This document shows, in pieces, positions 1 to 7,559 of a stretch of 64,000 nt of DNA; position 1 is the first letter of the stretch; each line of letters starts with the position of its first letter. The notes beneath the pieces were generated by a model. The model worked only from the letters and a program-made list of their open reading frames with translations. It was not told where the DNA came from and made no database searches. Both the position numbers and the translations under genes were made by a program. The DNA lies in NCBI GenBank assembly GCA_044507695.1, contig JBIQJD010000008.1, positions 62,001 through 126,000 of the forward strand, given 5' to 3'. This stretch comes from JBIQJD01 sp044507695. GTDB taxonomy: Bacteria; Bacteroidota; Ignavibacteria; Ignavibacteriales; Ignavibacteriaceae.

Positions 1-615
1 CACTGAGAGTTTTTCAAGCGATTCAATATCATCAGGCTTTTGCTTTACTACTTCTCTTTGAATATCAAGAGCTCTTCTGATTAATCTATCTCTCTCAAGC
101 GGATCTTTTTCAACAGAAGCTTTGGCATAGCATGCATAAGCAATGTCTTCCTGGTTTTTACTTTGCTGCAGCACCTGGTATGCTTCAGTAATAAAATCAC
201 TTTCCGGGCTAAGATCGGAAAAATGATAGGCGCGTCCGATTTTTATTTTTATAACAGCGGCCTGAATCGAATCATTTGTATTGTTGAGAGCTGTGAAGTA
301 TGTATTTAATGCTGATGTATAAAGTGCACCGCGGAAATAAATATCCCCGATTTTAATTAATGCATTAACATCATTATGTCCGTTGTTTTTTATCCTCTCA
401 ATTTCTCCGGAAATGATACTGCTTTCTTCACCCAATACTGAAAAGCTGCTGTTAATTATTCTTCTGATTTCATCAGCCTGAGTGTAAGGATTATATATTT
501 CAAGACTATCAACAGATGATTGTGGATAAAAATCAATCCGATATAAAAAACAGAAATAAATTATAAACAGAAATTTTTGTTGAAAGATAGTTTTCAACAA
601 GACATTTGCCGGCAT
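1..615 (-). CDS. Partial TPR-like membrane-anchored protein (C-terminus outside window)
   Basis: Translating the minus strand from ATG at 615-613 gives 205 codons open to the window edge, so the C-terminus is missing. The N-terminus (roughly residues 8-26) is a hydrophobic stretch that reads as a signal anchor or signal peptide. After it comes a helical region with alternating small and large hydrophobics in about 34-40 residue units, for example ALIKIGDIYFRGALYTSALN, which resembles TPR repeats. In this phylum such N-terminal TPR arrays often precede a sensor-kinase or cyclase output domain, but none is visible here. The reading frame is clear; the function is not recognised. Confidence 0.6.
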   Translation of the reverse strand, partial: MPANVLLKTIFQQKFLFIIYFCFLYRIDFYPQSSVDSLEIYNPYTQADEIRRIINSSFSVLGEESSIISGEIERIKNNGHNDVNALIKIGDIYFRGALYTSALNTYFTALNNTNDSIQAAVIKIKIGRAYHFSDLSPESDFITEAYQVLQQSKNQEDIAYACYAKASVEKDPLERDRLIRRALDIQREVVKQKPDDIESLEKLSV

Positions 616-1022
616 TAATTTGAAAATAGTTTTAGGGAATATTCTTGGGATAAGTTAAAGGAATTAATCAAGGATTTAAATAGGGTTTGGAAATTTTGAG
701 AAAATAATTCTTTCCCGTATTTGGATAAATAACAGATAACAAATCCCAAATGTTTCCTAAGGAGTCCATCGGACAAATAACAAATTCCAAAATTCTAATC
801 CAGTATCTAGTATTAAGTATCCTTATAAGAACACTCCATTGGGAAGTATGTCCGTTGATGTAAATTGAAGTATATATAATTGTCGAGAGGACAGGGAGGA
901 AATAACAAATCACAAATCCCAAAAACAAATTTTTGGTTTAGTATCCTACGTGGGGATTGGCGGGTGGAAGGGTTAAAGGGGATGATGTTTGAAAAATTAA
1001 TATTTCATATTTTAAGCGGTGA
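616..1022. repeat. Intergenic region with degenerate AATAACAAAT-type repeats
   Basis: No convincing gene. The stretch contains several copies of a short A-rich word, such as AAATAACAAATTCCAAAA at 775-792, AACAGATAACAAATCCCAAA around 731-750 and AAATAACAAATCACAAATCC near 899-918. The block at 885-910 (GAGAGGACAGGGAGG followed by AAATAACAAAT) recurs with one indel at 5640-5664. Minus-strand ORFs of 86 and 66 codons cross it but are repeat-derived and have no family-like features. It is best treated as a decayed dispersed repeat. Confidence 0.55.
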
Positions 1023-1079
1023 TATTCCAGAGGGATAACGAAAATCAAAATCATTGAGTATATACTTCTGCTTGGTGCA

Positions 1080-2210
1080 ATGCAGGGCGGATTGTTATCC
1101 ATCCTTTTGTTTACAAGAAAAGCAAACCACACTGCCAATGTTGTGCTTGGTGCGGGAATGCTTGCCCTTTCTATTGATGTTTTTCATTCAGCTTATATCA
1201 TCTTTCATTATTATGAAGATTTCATTCACTTTGCAGGAGTTACGTATGCATTCTCTTTTTTATACGGACCAATCTTTTATCTTTATGCAAGATTAATAAG
1301 TTCGGGGGATGATTCATTCAATAAAAAATATTATCTGCATTTTATTCCTTTTGTAATTGTAATTTTATATGGACTGCTGTTTGTTTATTCGCTGAGCAGC
1401 GAATTTAAATTTGCGCTTATAAGAGGAGAGTTGAATCCGCATCCATTTGGGATAATCATATTTAATTATTTAAAACCGGTTCACGGATTGATTTATGTTT
1501 TTCTTACTATAAAGGTTGTGCGCAGTTATAATAAAAAAATTGCTAATACATTTTCAAATATTGAAAAGATAAATTTAGACTGGCTCAGGCATCTTGCAGC
1601 GGGATTAATTTTTGTATGGGGAATTGTGGTAATCAGTTACATTGCCAACGCTTTTTCTTCTAAAAATATTAATCTTGATCATTTCATCTATCTTGCCGCA
1701 TCATTATTAATTTATTCAATCGGATATTTCAGTCTGCGTCAGCCGCAGATATTTCATCCTGCTGAAGCCATTGTTGTAAAGGATGATGATGAAACTATAA
1801 AAGAAAAAGCAGCAAAGGAAGGTGGTGTTTACCGGAAATCGGGATTGGCAGAAAATGAAGCAAAAGAATATCTGGATAAACTTCTTTCAATAATTGAGAA
1901 GGAAAAGCCTTATTTGAACAGTGAACTTACACTGCGTGATCTGGCAGAGAAGCTTTCAATATCTACACATAATTTATCAGAGATATTAAATACGCGTCTT
2001 AATCAGAATTTTTATGATTTTGTGAACCGTTACCGTGTTGAGGAGGTGAAGCGCAAACTGGCAGAGGGTGAATCTGAAAAATTTAATTTAATTGCCATTG
2101 CGTTTGATTCAGGATTTAATTCAAAGTCAGCGTTCAATACTATATTCAAAAAACATACTGGTGTTACACCATCTGCGTACAGGAAGCAGATTGGAGGAGG
2201 AGTGGAGTAG
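1080..2210 (+). CDS. AraC-family transcriptional regulator with N-terminal membrane domain
   Basis: The protein has about 376 residues. Roughly 1-225 are hydrophobic, with six or seven membrane segments; residues about 270-370 are a canonical AraC double HTH (TLRDLAEKLSISTHNLSEIL, then IAIAFDSGFNSKSAFNTIFK and TGVTPSAYRKQ). It probably couples a membrane-sensed signal to transcription. The frame stays open upstream to 1023 without an ATG; KIIEYILLLGA would extend the first helix, so translation may begin at a non-ATG codon such as ATA 1035 or ATT 1053. Its last five residues (GGGVE) and its stop codon lie inside a GGAG-rich repeat, so the original C-terminus may have been replaced. Confidence 0.88.
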   Translation: MQGGLLSILLFTRKANHTANVVLGAGMLALSIDVFHSAYIIFHYYEDFIHFAGVTYAFSFLYGPIFYLYARLISSGDDSFNKKYYLHFIPFVIVILYGLLFVYSLSSEFKFALIRGELNPHPFGIIIFNYLKPVHGLIYVFLTIKVVRSYNKKIANTFSNIEKINLDWLRHLAAGLIFVWGIVVISYIANAFSSKNINLDHFIYLAASLLIYSIGYFSLRQPQIFHPAEAIVVKDDDETIKEKAAKEGGVYRKSGLAENEAKEYLDKLLSIIEKEKPYLNSELTLRDLAEKLSISTHNLSEILNTRLNQNFYDFVNRYRVEEVKRKLAEGESEKFNLIAIAFDSGFNSKSAFNTIFKKHTGVTPSAYRKQIGGGVE

Positions 2211-2235
2211 TGGAGTGATGGAGTTGGAAGTGTGC
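2191..2235. repeat. GGAG-rich degenerate repeat overlapping the AraC stop codon
   Basis: A purine-rich segment with an 8-9 base rhythm (TGGAGTAGTGGAGTGATGGAG). It supplies the last codons and TAG of the AraC gene and lies directly before the nucleotidyltransferase remnant. The 10-mer AGTGATGGAG recurs at 4631-4640 in a similar purine-rich block, so the two look like members of one family. Confidence 0.5.
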
Positions 2236-2390
2236 ACCGGGCTTCATTTTTGTTTTGTTTGTTAATCTTCTGCGAGAATTTGCTTGATATTGTAAAGATG
2301 GAGCGCGAACTTTCCGATATTATAGGGATAAAAGTTGATCTACGCACACCGGAAGAATTAAGCAGATATTTTAGAGATTCAATAGTTTAA
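2211..2390 (+). pseudogene. C-terminal remnant of an MNT-type nucleotidyltransferase
   Basis: In the same frame as the AraC gene, just after its stop, 38 codons from 2274 to the TAA at 2388-2390 translate to a recognisable tail of the minimal nucleotidyltransferase (MNT/MntA, COG1669) family: LLDIVKMERELSDIIG then IKVDLRTPEELSRYF. In intact proteins this is the segment after the GS..D catalytic motif, ending around residue 100. The catalytic N-terminal half is absent and no proper start codon precedes the homologous part; the sequence upstream is low-complexity repeat. There is no HEPN toxin partner nearby. It is probably a deletion remnant. The remnant meets the oxidoreductase gene tail-to-tail, overlapping by 4 bases. 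Confidence 0.6.
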
Positions 2391-3769
2391 ATCTTCAAAT
2401 TAGATCTGAAAAAATTTTCAGGATCATATTTAGCTTTTACCTGCTTCAGGCGTTCATAGTTTGTGCCGAAAGATTTTTTCAGCAGATTGTCTCCTTCCTC
2501 GAGAAATCCGGGAAAGTTATAATACATTCCTCCGGAGGAAAACAGTTCAGCATCTTTAAATAATTTGCGTGTCCACTCAATATTTGCTGCATCGTCCTCT
2601 GGATTATCCCAGTTTGCTTCAATGCCAAGGAGGTATGGTTCACTTCTTTTGAAATAAGCTGTATCCTCCGGTTTAATACGTGAAGCCGCACCGCCCAAAG
2701 CCCACACATCAATAGATGAGATTGCAGATGGTCTTTCCGCAGCGTACTTATTCAGCATTGAAATAGCATCATCATTTAATATGTTCATATAGATTGATTT
2801 CCAGTAGTAGCGCCTGCCGTCCGGATATTCAGGATCAAAAAGCTGTTGTGCAATTACAAACGGAACAGGTCCACTGAGATCAGCAACAGGTTTCGTAATT
2901 TCACGAAGCGGCTGAAGTACCACTTCAGCTTTATCTAACGGACCGCACCAGCATCCCGCAGTAATTATAACTGGTGATCCCTGCAAATCTTCAGGCACAG
3001 GTTCATCGTGGGGTGCACTCCAGTAGAGAAGAATACTTGTTAATTCATCGGGTGCCTTTGCTATAAAATCTCTCCAGTAAGAAGCAACCTTGCTTGCGTC
3101 TTCCAAAGGATACATAACTATCAGCATCCATACATCCGGACCAACCGGGTGAGCTTTAAATTCAAAAGAAGTAACAATGCCGAAATTACCGCCGCCGCCG
3201 CGAAGCGCCCAATATAAATCGCTGTTATTTTGGGAATCGGCAGTTATCACATTTCCATCTGCTGTAACTACTTCAGCCGATAAAATATTATCACAGGTAA
3301 GTCCGTATTTACGGGTAAGGAAACCCATTCCGCCGTTTAATGAGAGTCCCGCAATTCCGGTTTTGGATACAACTCCTGCGGGAACCGCAAGGTTAAATTT
3401 TTGTGTTTCCTGATCAACATCACCAAGCTTTGCGCCGCCTGCAACCCGTACAGTCCGCCTGTCCACATCAACGCTTACATCTCTCATCAGGGATAAATCT
3501 ATTACAAGTCCGTTGTCGCAGATCGAATTTCCTGCAACATTATGTCCGCCGCCCCGTACGGAAAAATGCATTTTATTTTCACGGGCATAATGGATGCATT
3601 CAACAACATCCCGGGTTCCGGTACACTGTACAATTAGTACAGGATTCTTATCAATTATTCCATTCCAGATTTTTCTTGCGGCCTGGTAATCAGGATCTCC
3701 CGGCAGGATAATCTTTCCATGAATTTTGTTTTTGAATTGTTCTGAAGGATCGTTACTAATGCTAATCAT
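2387..3769 (-). CDS. FAD-linked oxidase, berberine-bridge-enzyme-like
   Basis: At 460 residues this is the usual length of bacterial BBE-like (FAD_binding_4 plus BBE) oxidases, which oxidise sugars, alcohols or secondary metabolites with O2. The PP-loop FAD domain spans about 40-215. His76 in RGGGHNVAG and Cys159 in YGLTCDN sit where bicovalently flavinylated members carry their two FAD attachment sites. The C-terminal segment YYNFPGFLEEG and DPENFFRSN is the typical BBE domain. No signal peptide is visible, so it is probably cytoplasmic. It stands alone; the substrate is unknown. Confidence 0.88.
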   Translation of the reverse strand: MISISNDPSEQFKNKIHGKIILPGDPDYQAARKIWNGIIDKNPVLIVQCTGTRDVVECIHYARENKMHFSVRGGGHNVAGNSICDNGLVIDLSLMRDVSVDVDRRTVRVAGGAKLGDVDQETQKFNLAVPAGVVSKTGIAGLSLNGGMGFLTRKYGLTCDNILSAEVVTADGNVITADSQNNSDLYWALRGGGGNFGIVTSFEFKAHPVGPDVWMLIVMYPLEDASKVASYWRDFIAKAPDELTSILLYWSAPHDEPVPEDLQGSPVIITAGCWCGPLDKAEVVLQPLREITKPVADLSGPVPFVIAQQLFDPEYPDGRRYYWKSIYMNILNDDAISMLNKYAAERPSAISSIDVWALGGAASRIKPEDTAYFKRSEPYLLGIEANWDNPEDDAANIEWTRKLFKDAELFSSGGMYYNFPGFLEEGDNLLKKSFGTNYERLKQVKAKYDPENFFRSNLKI

Positions 3770-3941
3770 GTCAGTGCCCTCCTTTTGTTAATAACAGGAA
3801 CACAAACCGCACAGTTAAGTAATGATTTTATGGTAAGTATTTAAATTAACATAAGAAAAAACATCTGTAGTTACAATGATGCTGTGAAGGGGATAACTAC
3901 GAAAATCACATGCAAAATTTTCAAGCTGACAAAAATAAAAA

Positions 3942-3983
3942 CCTCTGCGAGGTTGCACTGTCATTCTATGCGTCCCGCAGAGG
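3942..3983. other. Intergenic inverted repeat (possible terminator or repeat remnant)
   Basis: CCTCTGCG at 3942-3949 is complementary to CGCAGAGG at 3976-3983, with a 26-base spacer. It lies in the 277-base gap between the FAD oxidase start and the end of the small membrane protein gene. The loop is long and no T-tract is obvious on either side, so terminator function is doubtful. Confidence 0.3.
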
Positions 3984-4046
3984 ATTTATTAAACCGGTAA
4001 TTTAAATCCATAAATTACCTTTCTCCTTATCAGATTATCTTCCTGA

Positions 4047-4466
4047 TTAATGAAATGTAAGTACTGCAAAAAGTACTATCAGAATGCCGAGTACAAAATT
4101 TATGATTCCAAATGGTTTTATCTTTGCAAGCAGCGCAGGATTATTTTCTTTTTTGGATTTCCTGATAATAGAAAGAATGATTCCAATCATTATAATTAAA
4201 ACTGCAACAAGGCTGAGTTTAATTATCAGCGTGGGCATTGAACCTAATACCTCCCAATACGGATTGATTAGGTAAAATCCTGATACAATAAGCAGCGCTA
4301 AACCAATTTGTCCCATTGTACCGAGTATCATTGTCCTGGACATAAAGCTTCCTCTTTCAGCCGGCTGAAGTTTTGAAGCTGTTATTCCGAGAAACATGTT
4401 GGCAAAACCGGTTCCCAGCGCCATTGCCAATCCAATAAAATGAATAACCAGCATGAATTCACGCAT
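4047..4466 (-). CDS. Small four-helix integral membrane protein, unknown function
   Basis: This 139-residue protein has four hydrophobic segments (about 5-27, 45-67, 77-100 and 117-138) separated by short basic loops such as IRKSKKENN. His9 near the N-terminus is the only His close to a membrane face until the C-terminal His. General shape resembles small CopD/DUF-type inner-membrane proteins, but I cannot assign a family. An ACTCC-type purine signal (read as GGAG on the minus strand) lies just upstream of the ATG. It is a single gene with non-coding DNA on both sides. Confidence 0.65.
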   Translation of the reverse strand: MREFMLVIHFIGLAMALGTGFANMFLGITASKLQPAERGSFMSRTMILGTMGQIGLALLIVSGFYLINPYWEVLGSMPTLIIKLSLVAVLIIMIGIILSIIRKSKKENNPALLAKIKPFGIINFVLGILIVLFAVLTFH

Positions 4467-4566
4467 GATTTTACTCCTTTATAAAATGAAATAAATATTC
4501 TTCAGTATAACCGGGAATTGATTTACAAAATTAGAAATTTGTGTGAAAAATAAAATACACAGGATT

Positions 4567-4646
4567 CGGGGATGGAGGAATGAGGATTGGAGCAATGGAG
4601 TGGTGTAAATAGGAGTTATGGAGAAATGAAGTGATGGAGAAACGGG
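4567..4646. repeat. GGAG-rich degenerate repeat, second copy
   Basis: A purine-rich block (GATGGAGGAATGAGGATTGG, later GGAGTTATGGAG and AGTGATGGAGAAACGGG) between the four-helix membrane protein and a tiny ORF. It shares its rhythm and the exact 10-mer AGTGATGGAG with the repeat at 2191-2235. No coding function is seen. Confidence 0.45.
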
Positions 4647-4650
4647 ATTT

Positions 4651-4740
4651 TTATTCAAGCAGCATAGTTAGTAATCCAATTGCTGCAAGTGCTGCGGAAA
4701 GAATTGTTATCAGAAGCGCTATTTTATTTTTGCTGAACAT
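4651..4740 (-). CDS. Possible 29-residue single-span membrane microprotein
   Basis: Minus strand ATG at 4740-4738 to TAA at 4653-4651. The peptide begins MFSKNKIALL and continues as an unbroken hydrophobic stretch to LLTMLLE, giving a short positively charged N-terminus, one transmembrane helix of about 20 residues and an acidic end. A TTGACA word lies upstream. This charge-and-helix pattern is typical of real small membrane proteins, but a random short ORF can also look so; no homologue is known to me. Confidence 0.35.
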   Translation of the reverse strand: MFSKNKIALLITILSAALAAIGLLTMLLE

Positions 4741-4842
4741 TGTGTTTTGTAAATGCCGGAACTGTCAAAAAATCTAATTGGTTAACAGATACGATTTTGA
4801 AAACAACAATTATATACTTCTCAGACAGTCCCATTTTTTCTG

Positions 4843-5397
4843 TCAGAATGAAAATTTAAATGCAAGATCAGTTGACCAGCCGCCGAAACTTGCATTTGAA
4901 AAATCGGCATACTTAACTCCCGAAGCAGCCCGGTAATTTACCTGATAACCCAGTCCAAACCATTCTATAATATTATAATTGAATGATAAGCCAGGCTCAA
5001 TTATGAAGAAATAATCATAGCTCGGCAGCAGTTCATAATCCACTCGTCCGGCACCTGCAAAGAGATTTCCTGATAAATAAAATTTTGGTGATAAATAATA
5101 TTTATATGACGCTTCAACTCCACCGTATCCGAAATGAAGTTCATCCCTGCCTTCAACATTTATATAAGATTTGCCAAGCTGAACCGGAATAAGTCCGTGT
5201 CCGGCCAAACCAATGCTGAAATTTTCATCTAAGTTAATACCGGCACGCATACCGCCGAATAATCCCCAATCACCGTTAAGAACAGAAGCTTTGCTTACCA
5301 GATCAACATAGAAAATTGATGATTTGCCGGCTGAGAAATTCTGTGCAGATAATTGCACGGTTATTAACAATGCGAATAGTACGACAAAACGTTTCAT
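4843..5397 (-). CDS. Outer-membrane beta-barrel protein, unknown role
   Basis: A 184-residue protein beginning with a clear Sec signal peptide (about 1-19, ending LSAQ). The mature part is made of alternating hydrophobic strands with aromatic girdles (for example FGYGGVEASYKYYLS and FYLSGNLFAGAGRVDYEL) and ends in an aromatic residue (LAFKFSF), as expected for a small, probably eight-stranded, outer-membrane barrel of the OmpA/OMP_b-brl type. Function is unknown. The neighbours on either side are non-coding repeats, so there is no operon context. Confidence 0.7.
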   Translation of the reverse strand: MKRFVVLFALLITVQLSAQNFSAGKSSIFYVDLVSKASVLNGDWGLFGGMRAGINLDENFSIGLAGHGLIPVQLGKSYINVEGRDELHFGYGGVEASYKYYLSPKFYLSGNLFAGAGRVDYELLPSYDYFFIIEPGLSFNYNIIEWFGLGYQVNYRAASGVKYADFSNASFGGWSTDLAFKFSF

Positions 5398-5870
5398 ATA
5401 TGACTCCTTTTATTTTGTTGAAAAAAACTTTCGGGTCAAACTTCGCGTTTTATTCAGGCGTATTCGCCCGTTCCGGCGGGAAAGGACGCAGAAATGCATT
5501 AAAAGAGGTTCAGACTGATGGGAATGAACTTCATGTATAAATAACAAATTCCAAACACCAATTATCAAATACCAAATAGTTCATTCGGGGTCATTGGGAC
5601 AATCCGGATTAGTTCCGAAAAAGATATCTCCCTTCGGCTGAGAGGACAGGGAGAAATAACAAATTACTTTGAAGCGTGCTTCGACAAATTCAGATTAAGC
5701 TCCAGAAAGGTTTTCCTTTAGTTAAAATAACCTGTCTGCCATGCTTTCCGGCAGGTAGGGCAGCCAGGTGCAATTCTTTTGAGGTGCGGAAAGAAGCAAT
5801 AATTGTTGCAGTAAGTGTATTTTTTTTTTGATACCATAGGAATTCAAAATTGATAATTCGTCAATTCAAG
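5398..5870. repeat. Intergenic region with second copies of the AATAACAAAT repeats
   Basis: About 470 bases with no credible gene; two overlapping plus-strand ORFs near 5316-5540 are composition artefacts. AAATAACAAATTCCAAA at 5539-5555 is an exact 17-base match to 775-791. GAGAGGACAGGGAG plus AAATAACAAAT at 5640-5664 matches 885-910 with one indel. A G/C-rich stretch at 5735-5775 contains imperfect inverted repeats (GGCAGGTAGGGCAGCCAGG). The region lies downstream of the sulfur operon's last gene, but I see no clean terminator for it. Confidence 0.5.
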
Positions 5871-6293
5871 CTAATTTTCATTTGTGATTTCAAAGCTGTA
5901 GGAGACATTTGCGGTTTTGTTAAGGATTGCTGTAACTGAACAATATTTTTCCATGGATAATTTGATTGCCTTATCTACTTTTTTCTCATCAAGTTTTCCT
6001 TTGAGTTTATAATGTACATTAATATTTGTGAACAATGAAGGAATGCAATCAGGGCTTCGTTCTCCATTAACTTCAACAACGAAATCAGAAATGTGCTGGC
6101 GCTGTTTTTTAAGAATTTGAATTATATCAATTGAACTGCAGCTTCCGAGCGCCATCAGAACCAGTTCCATCGGGCGTGCGCCTGCATTTATTCCGCCGGC
6201 TGAGGGTGAACCATCAATATTTATTTCAACTCCGGCTGAACCAATTCCTTTGAAGTGAACATTTTCATTGACTCTTTTTAAAGTTACCTGCAT
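5871..6293 (-). CDS. OsmC/YhfA-family thiol peroxidase-like protein
   Basis: At 140 residues this is the right length for the OsmC/Ohr superfamily, which reduces organic peroxides using two cysteines. Cys52 in ALGSCSS and Cys118 in EKYCSV occupy the two catalytic positions. The N-terminal strand region and PMELVLMALG helix are typical of the YhfA branch. It is the last gene of the minus-strand sulfur operon, 23 bases after cysN, which suggests a role with low-molecular-weight thiols, sulfide or peroxide stress rather than osmotic response. That role is inferred from position. Confidence 0.85.
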   Translation of the reverse strand: MQVTLKRVNENVHFKGIGSAGVEINIDGSPSAGGINAGARPMELVLMALGSCSSIDIIQILKKQRQHISDFVVEVNGERSPDCIPSLFTNINVHYKLKGKLDEKKVDKAIKLSMEKYCSVTAILNKTANVSYSFEITNEN

Positions 6294-6316
6294 AAAATCC
6301 TTATAAAACTTAGTGA

Positions 6317-7558
6317 TTAAATAACCATTCCGCCTGCTGCAGTTGCGTTTGTGAATTCATCTACTAAAATAAAACTGCCATTTGATTTATTCTTTTTATA
6401 TTCATCAAGATAAACAGGGGATGCGGTTTTAATTTTTACTTTTACAATATCATTTAGTACGGCTGAATCCACAGAAGAAATTTCAGAATAATCATCAACA
6501 TTAATTCTGCTTTTTATTTCCGCAACAACACACTTTACCACCTTGCTTTGATATTGGAACAAATATCTGCTGCCCGAATTTAATTTTTTTGTATCCATCC
6601 AGCAAAGAACAGCATTTATTTCTTTCTGCGAATGCGGATGATTTTCAATGCCCGCAATAATATCACCGCGGCTAATATCAATATCATCCTCAAGCTGAAC
6701 AGTAACAGAGAGCGGAGCTGCTGCTTCAATTAATTCAACATCATTAATATTGATTGATTTTATTACTGAATTAAATCCCGAAGGCAGTGCGGAAATTTTA
6801 TCTCCTTTCTTAAAAACACCACTTATAATTTTTCCGGCATATCCCCTGTAATCATGAAGATCATTATTCTTTGGCCTGATTACTGTTTGTACAGCAAGGC
6901 GGGGAAGTTCATAGTTGAACTGAGATTTCACTTCAACATCTTCAAGGAAATGAAGCAGACTTTTACCATCATACCACGGCATGTTTGAAGAGCGTTCCAC
7001 AATATTATCACCAAGAAGAGCACTGATAGGAATAAAATGTAATTTCAGTGCATCAAGTTTCTGTGCAAAGCTCTCAAAATCATTTTTAATTGATGTGTAT
7101 ATTTCTTCGGAAAAATCCACAAGATCCATTTTGTTAATGCAGATTACAAGATGTTCAATTCCAACAAGTGAAGAAATAATTGAATGCCTTTTAGTCTGCT
7201 CGGTAACGCCATGTCTTGCATCCACAAGAATTATAGCAAGGTTTGAACCCGAAGCACCTGTAACCATGTTGCGCGTGTATTGAATATGTCCTGGCGAATC
7301 GGCAATAATAAATTTTCTTTTCGGCGTACTGAAATATTTATAAGCAACATCAATTGTAATTCCCTGTTCGCGTTCGGCACGCAAACCATCTGTTAATCTG
7401 GCAAGATCAATGTTTCCATCGCCATTATTTCCGGATGAGTTTTTAAGATTTTCAAGCTGATCAGACAGGATAGATTTGCTGTCATAAAGCAGTCTTCCGA
7501 TAAGTGTACTTTTACCATCATCAACATTTCCGGCTGTAATAAATCTGAGAATATCCAT
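6317..7558 (-). CDS. cysN: Sulfate adenylyltransferase subunit 1 (GTPase)
   Basis: CysN is the GTPase that drives ATP sulfurylase, forming APS from sulfate and ATP with CysD. I place the start at ATG 7558-7556, one base after the cysD stop, because the protein then begins MDILRFITAGNVDDGKSTL, the family's normal N-terminus. A longer reading from 7639 would run inside cysD. The GTPase motifs are intact: GNVDDGKST (P-loop, 10-18), DSPGH (G3) and NKMD (G4), followed by EF-Tu-like beta domains. The 413-residue chain ends without an APS-kinase (CysC) domain, so PAPS is not made by this protein. Confidence 0.95.
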   Translation of the reverse strand: MDILRFITAGNVDDGKSTLIGRLLYDSKSILSDQLENLKNSSGNNGDGNIDLARLTDGLRAEREQGITIDVAYKYFSTPKRKFIIADSPGHIQYTRNMVTGASGSNLAIILVDARHGVTEQTKRHSIISSLVGIEHLVICINKMDLVDFSEEIYTSIKNDFESFAQKLDALKLHFIPISALLGDNIVERSSNMPWYDGKSLLHFLEDVEVKSQFNYELPRLAVQTVIRPKNNDLHDYRGYAGKIISGVFKKGDKISALPSGFNSVIKSININDVELIEAAAPLSVTVQLEDDIDISRGDIIAGIENHPHSQKEINAVLCWMDTKKLNSGSRYLFQYQSKVVKCVVAEIKSRINVDDYSEISSVDSAVLNDIVKVKIKTASPVYLDEYKKNKSNGSFILVDEFTNATAAGGMVI

Positions 7559-7559
7559 C

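Noticed and set aside
668..1138. Minus-strand ORFs of 86 and 66 codons
   Set aside because: They run over the degenerate AATAACAAAT repeats, have no family-like pattern and no credible start signal; treated as repeat DNA.
2030..2347. 105-codon minus-strand ORF
   Set aside because: Antisense to the AraC HTH and the MNT remnant, both of which have recognised protein patterns on the plus strand.
5316..5540. Two overlapping plus-strand ORFs of 64-74 codons
   Set aside because: They are antisense to the barrel protein's signal peptide and run into non-coding DNA; no conserved pattern.
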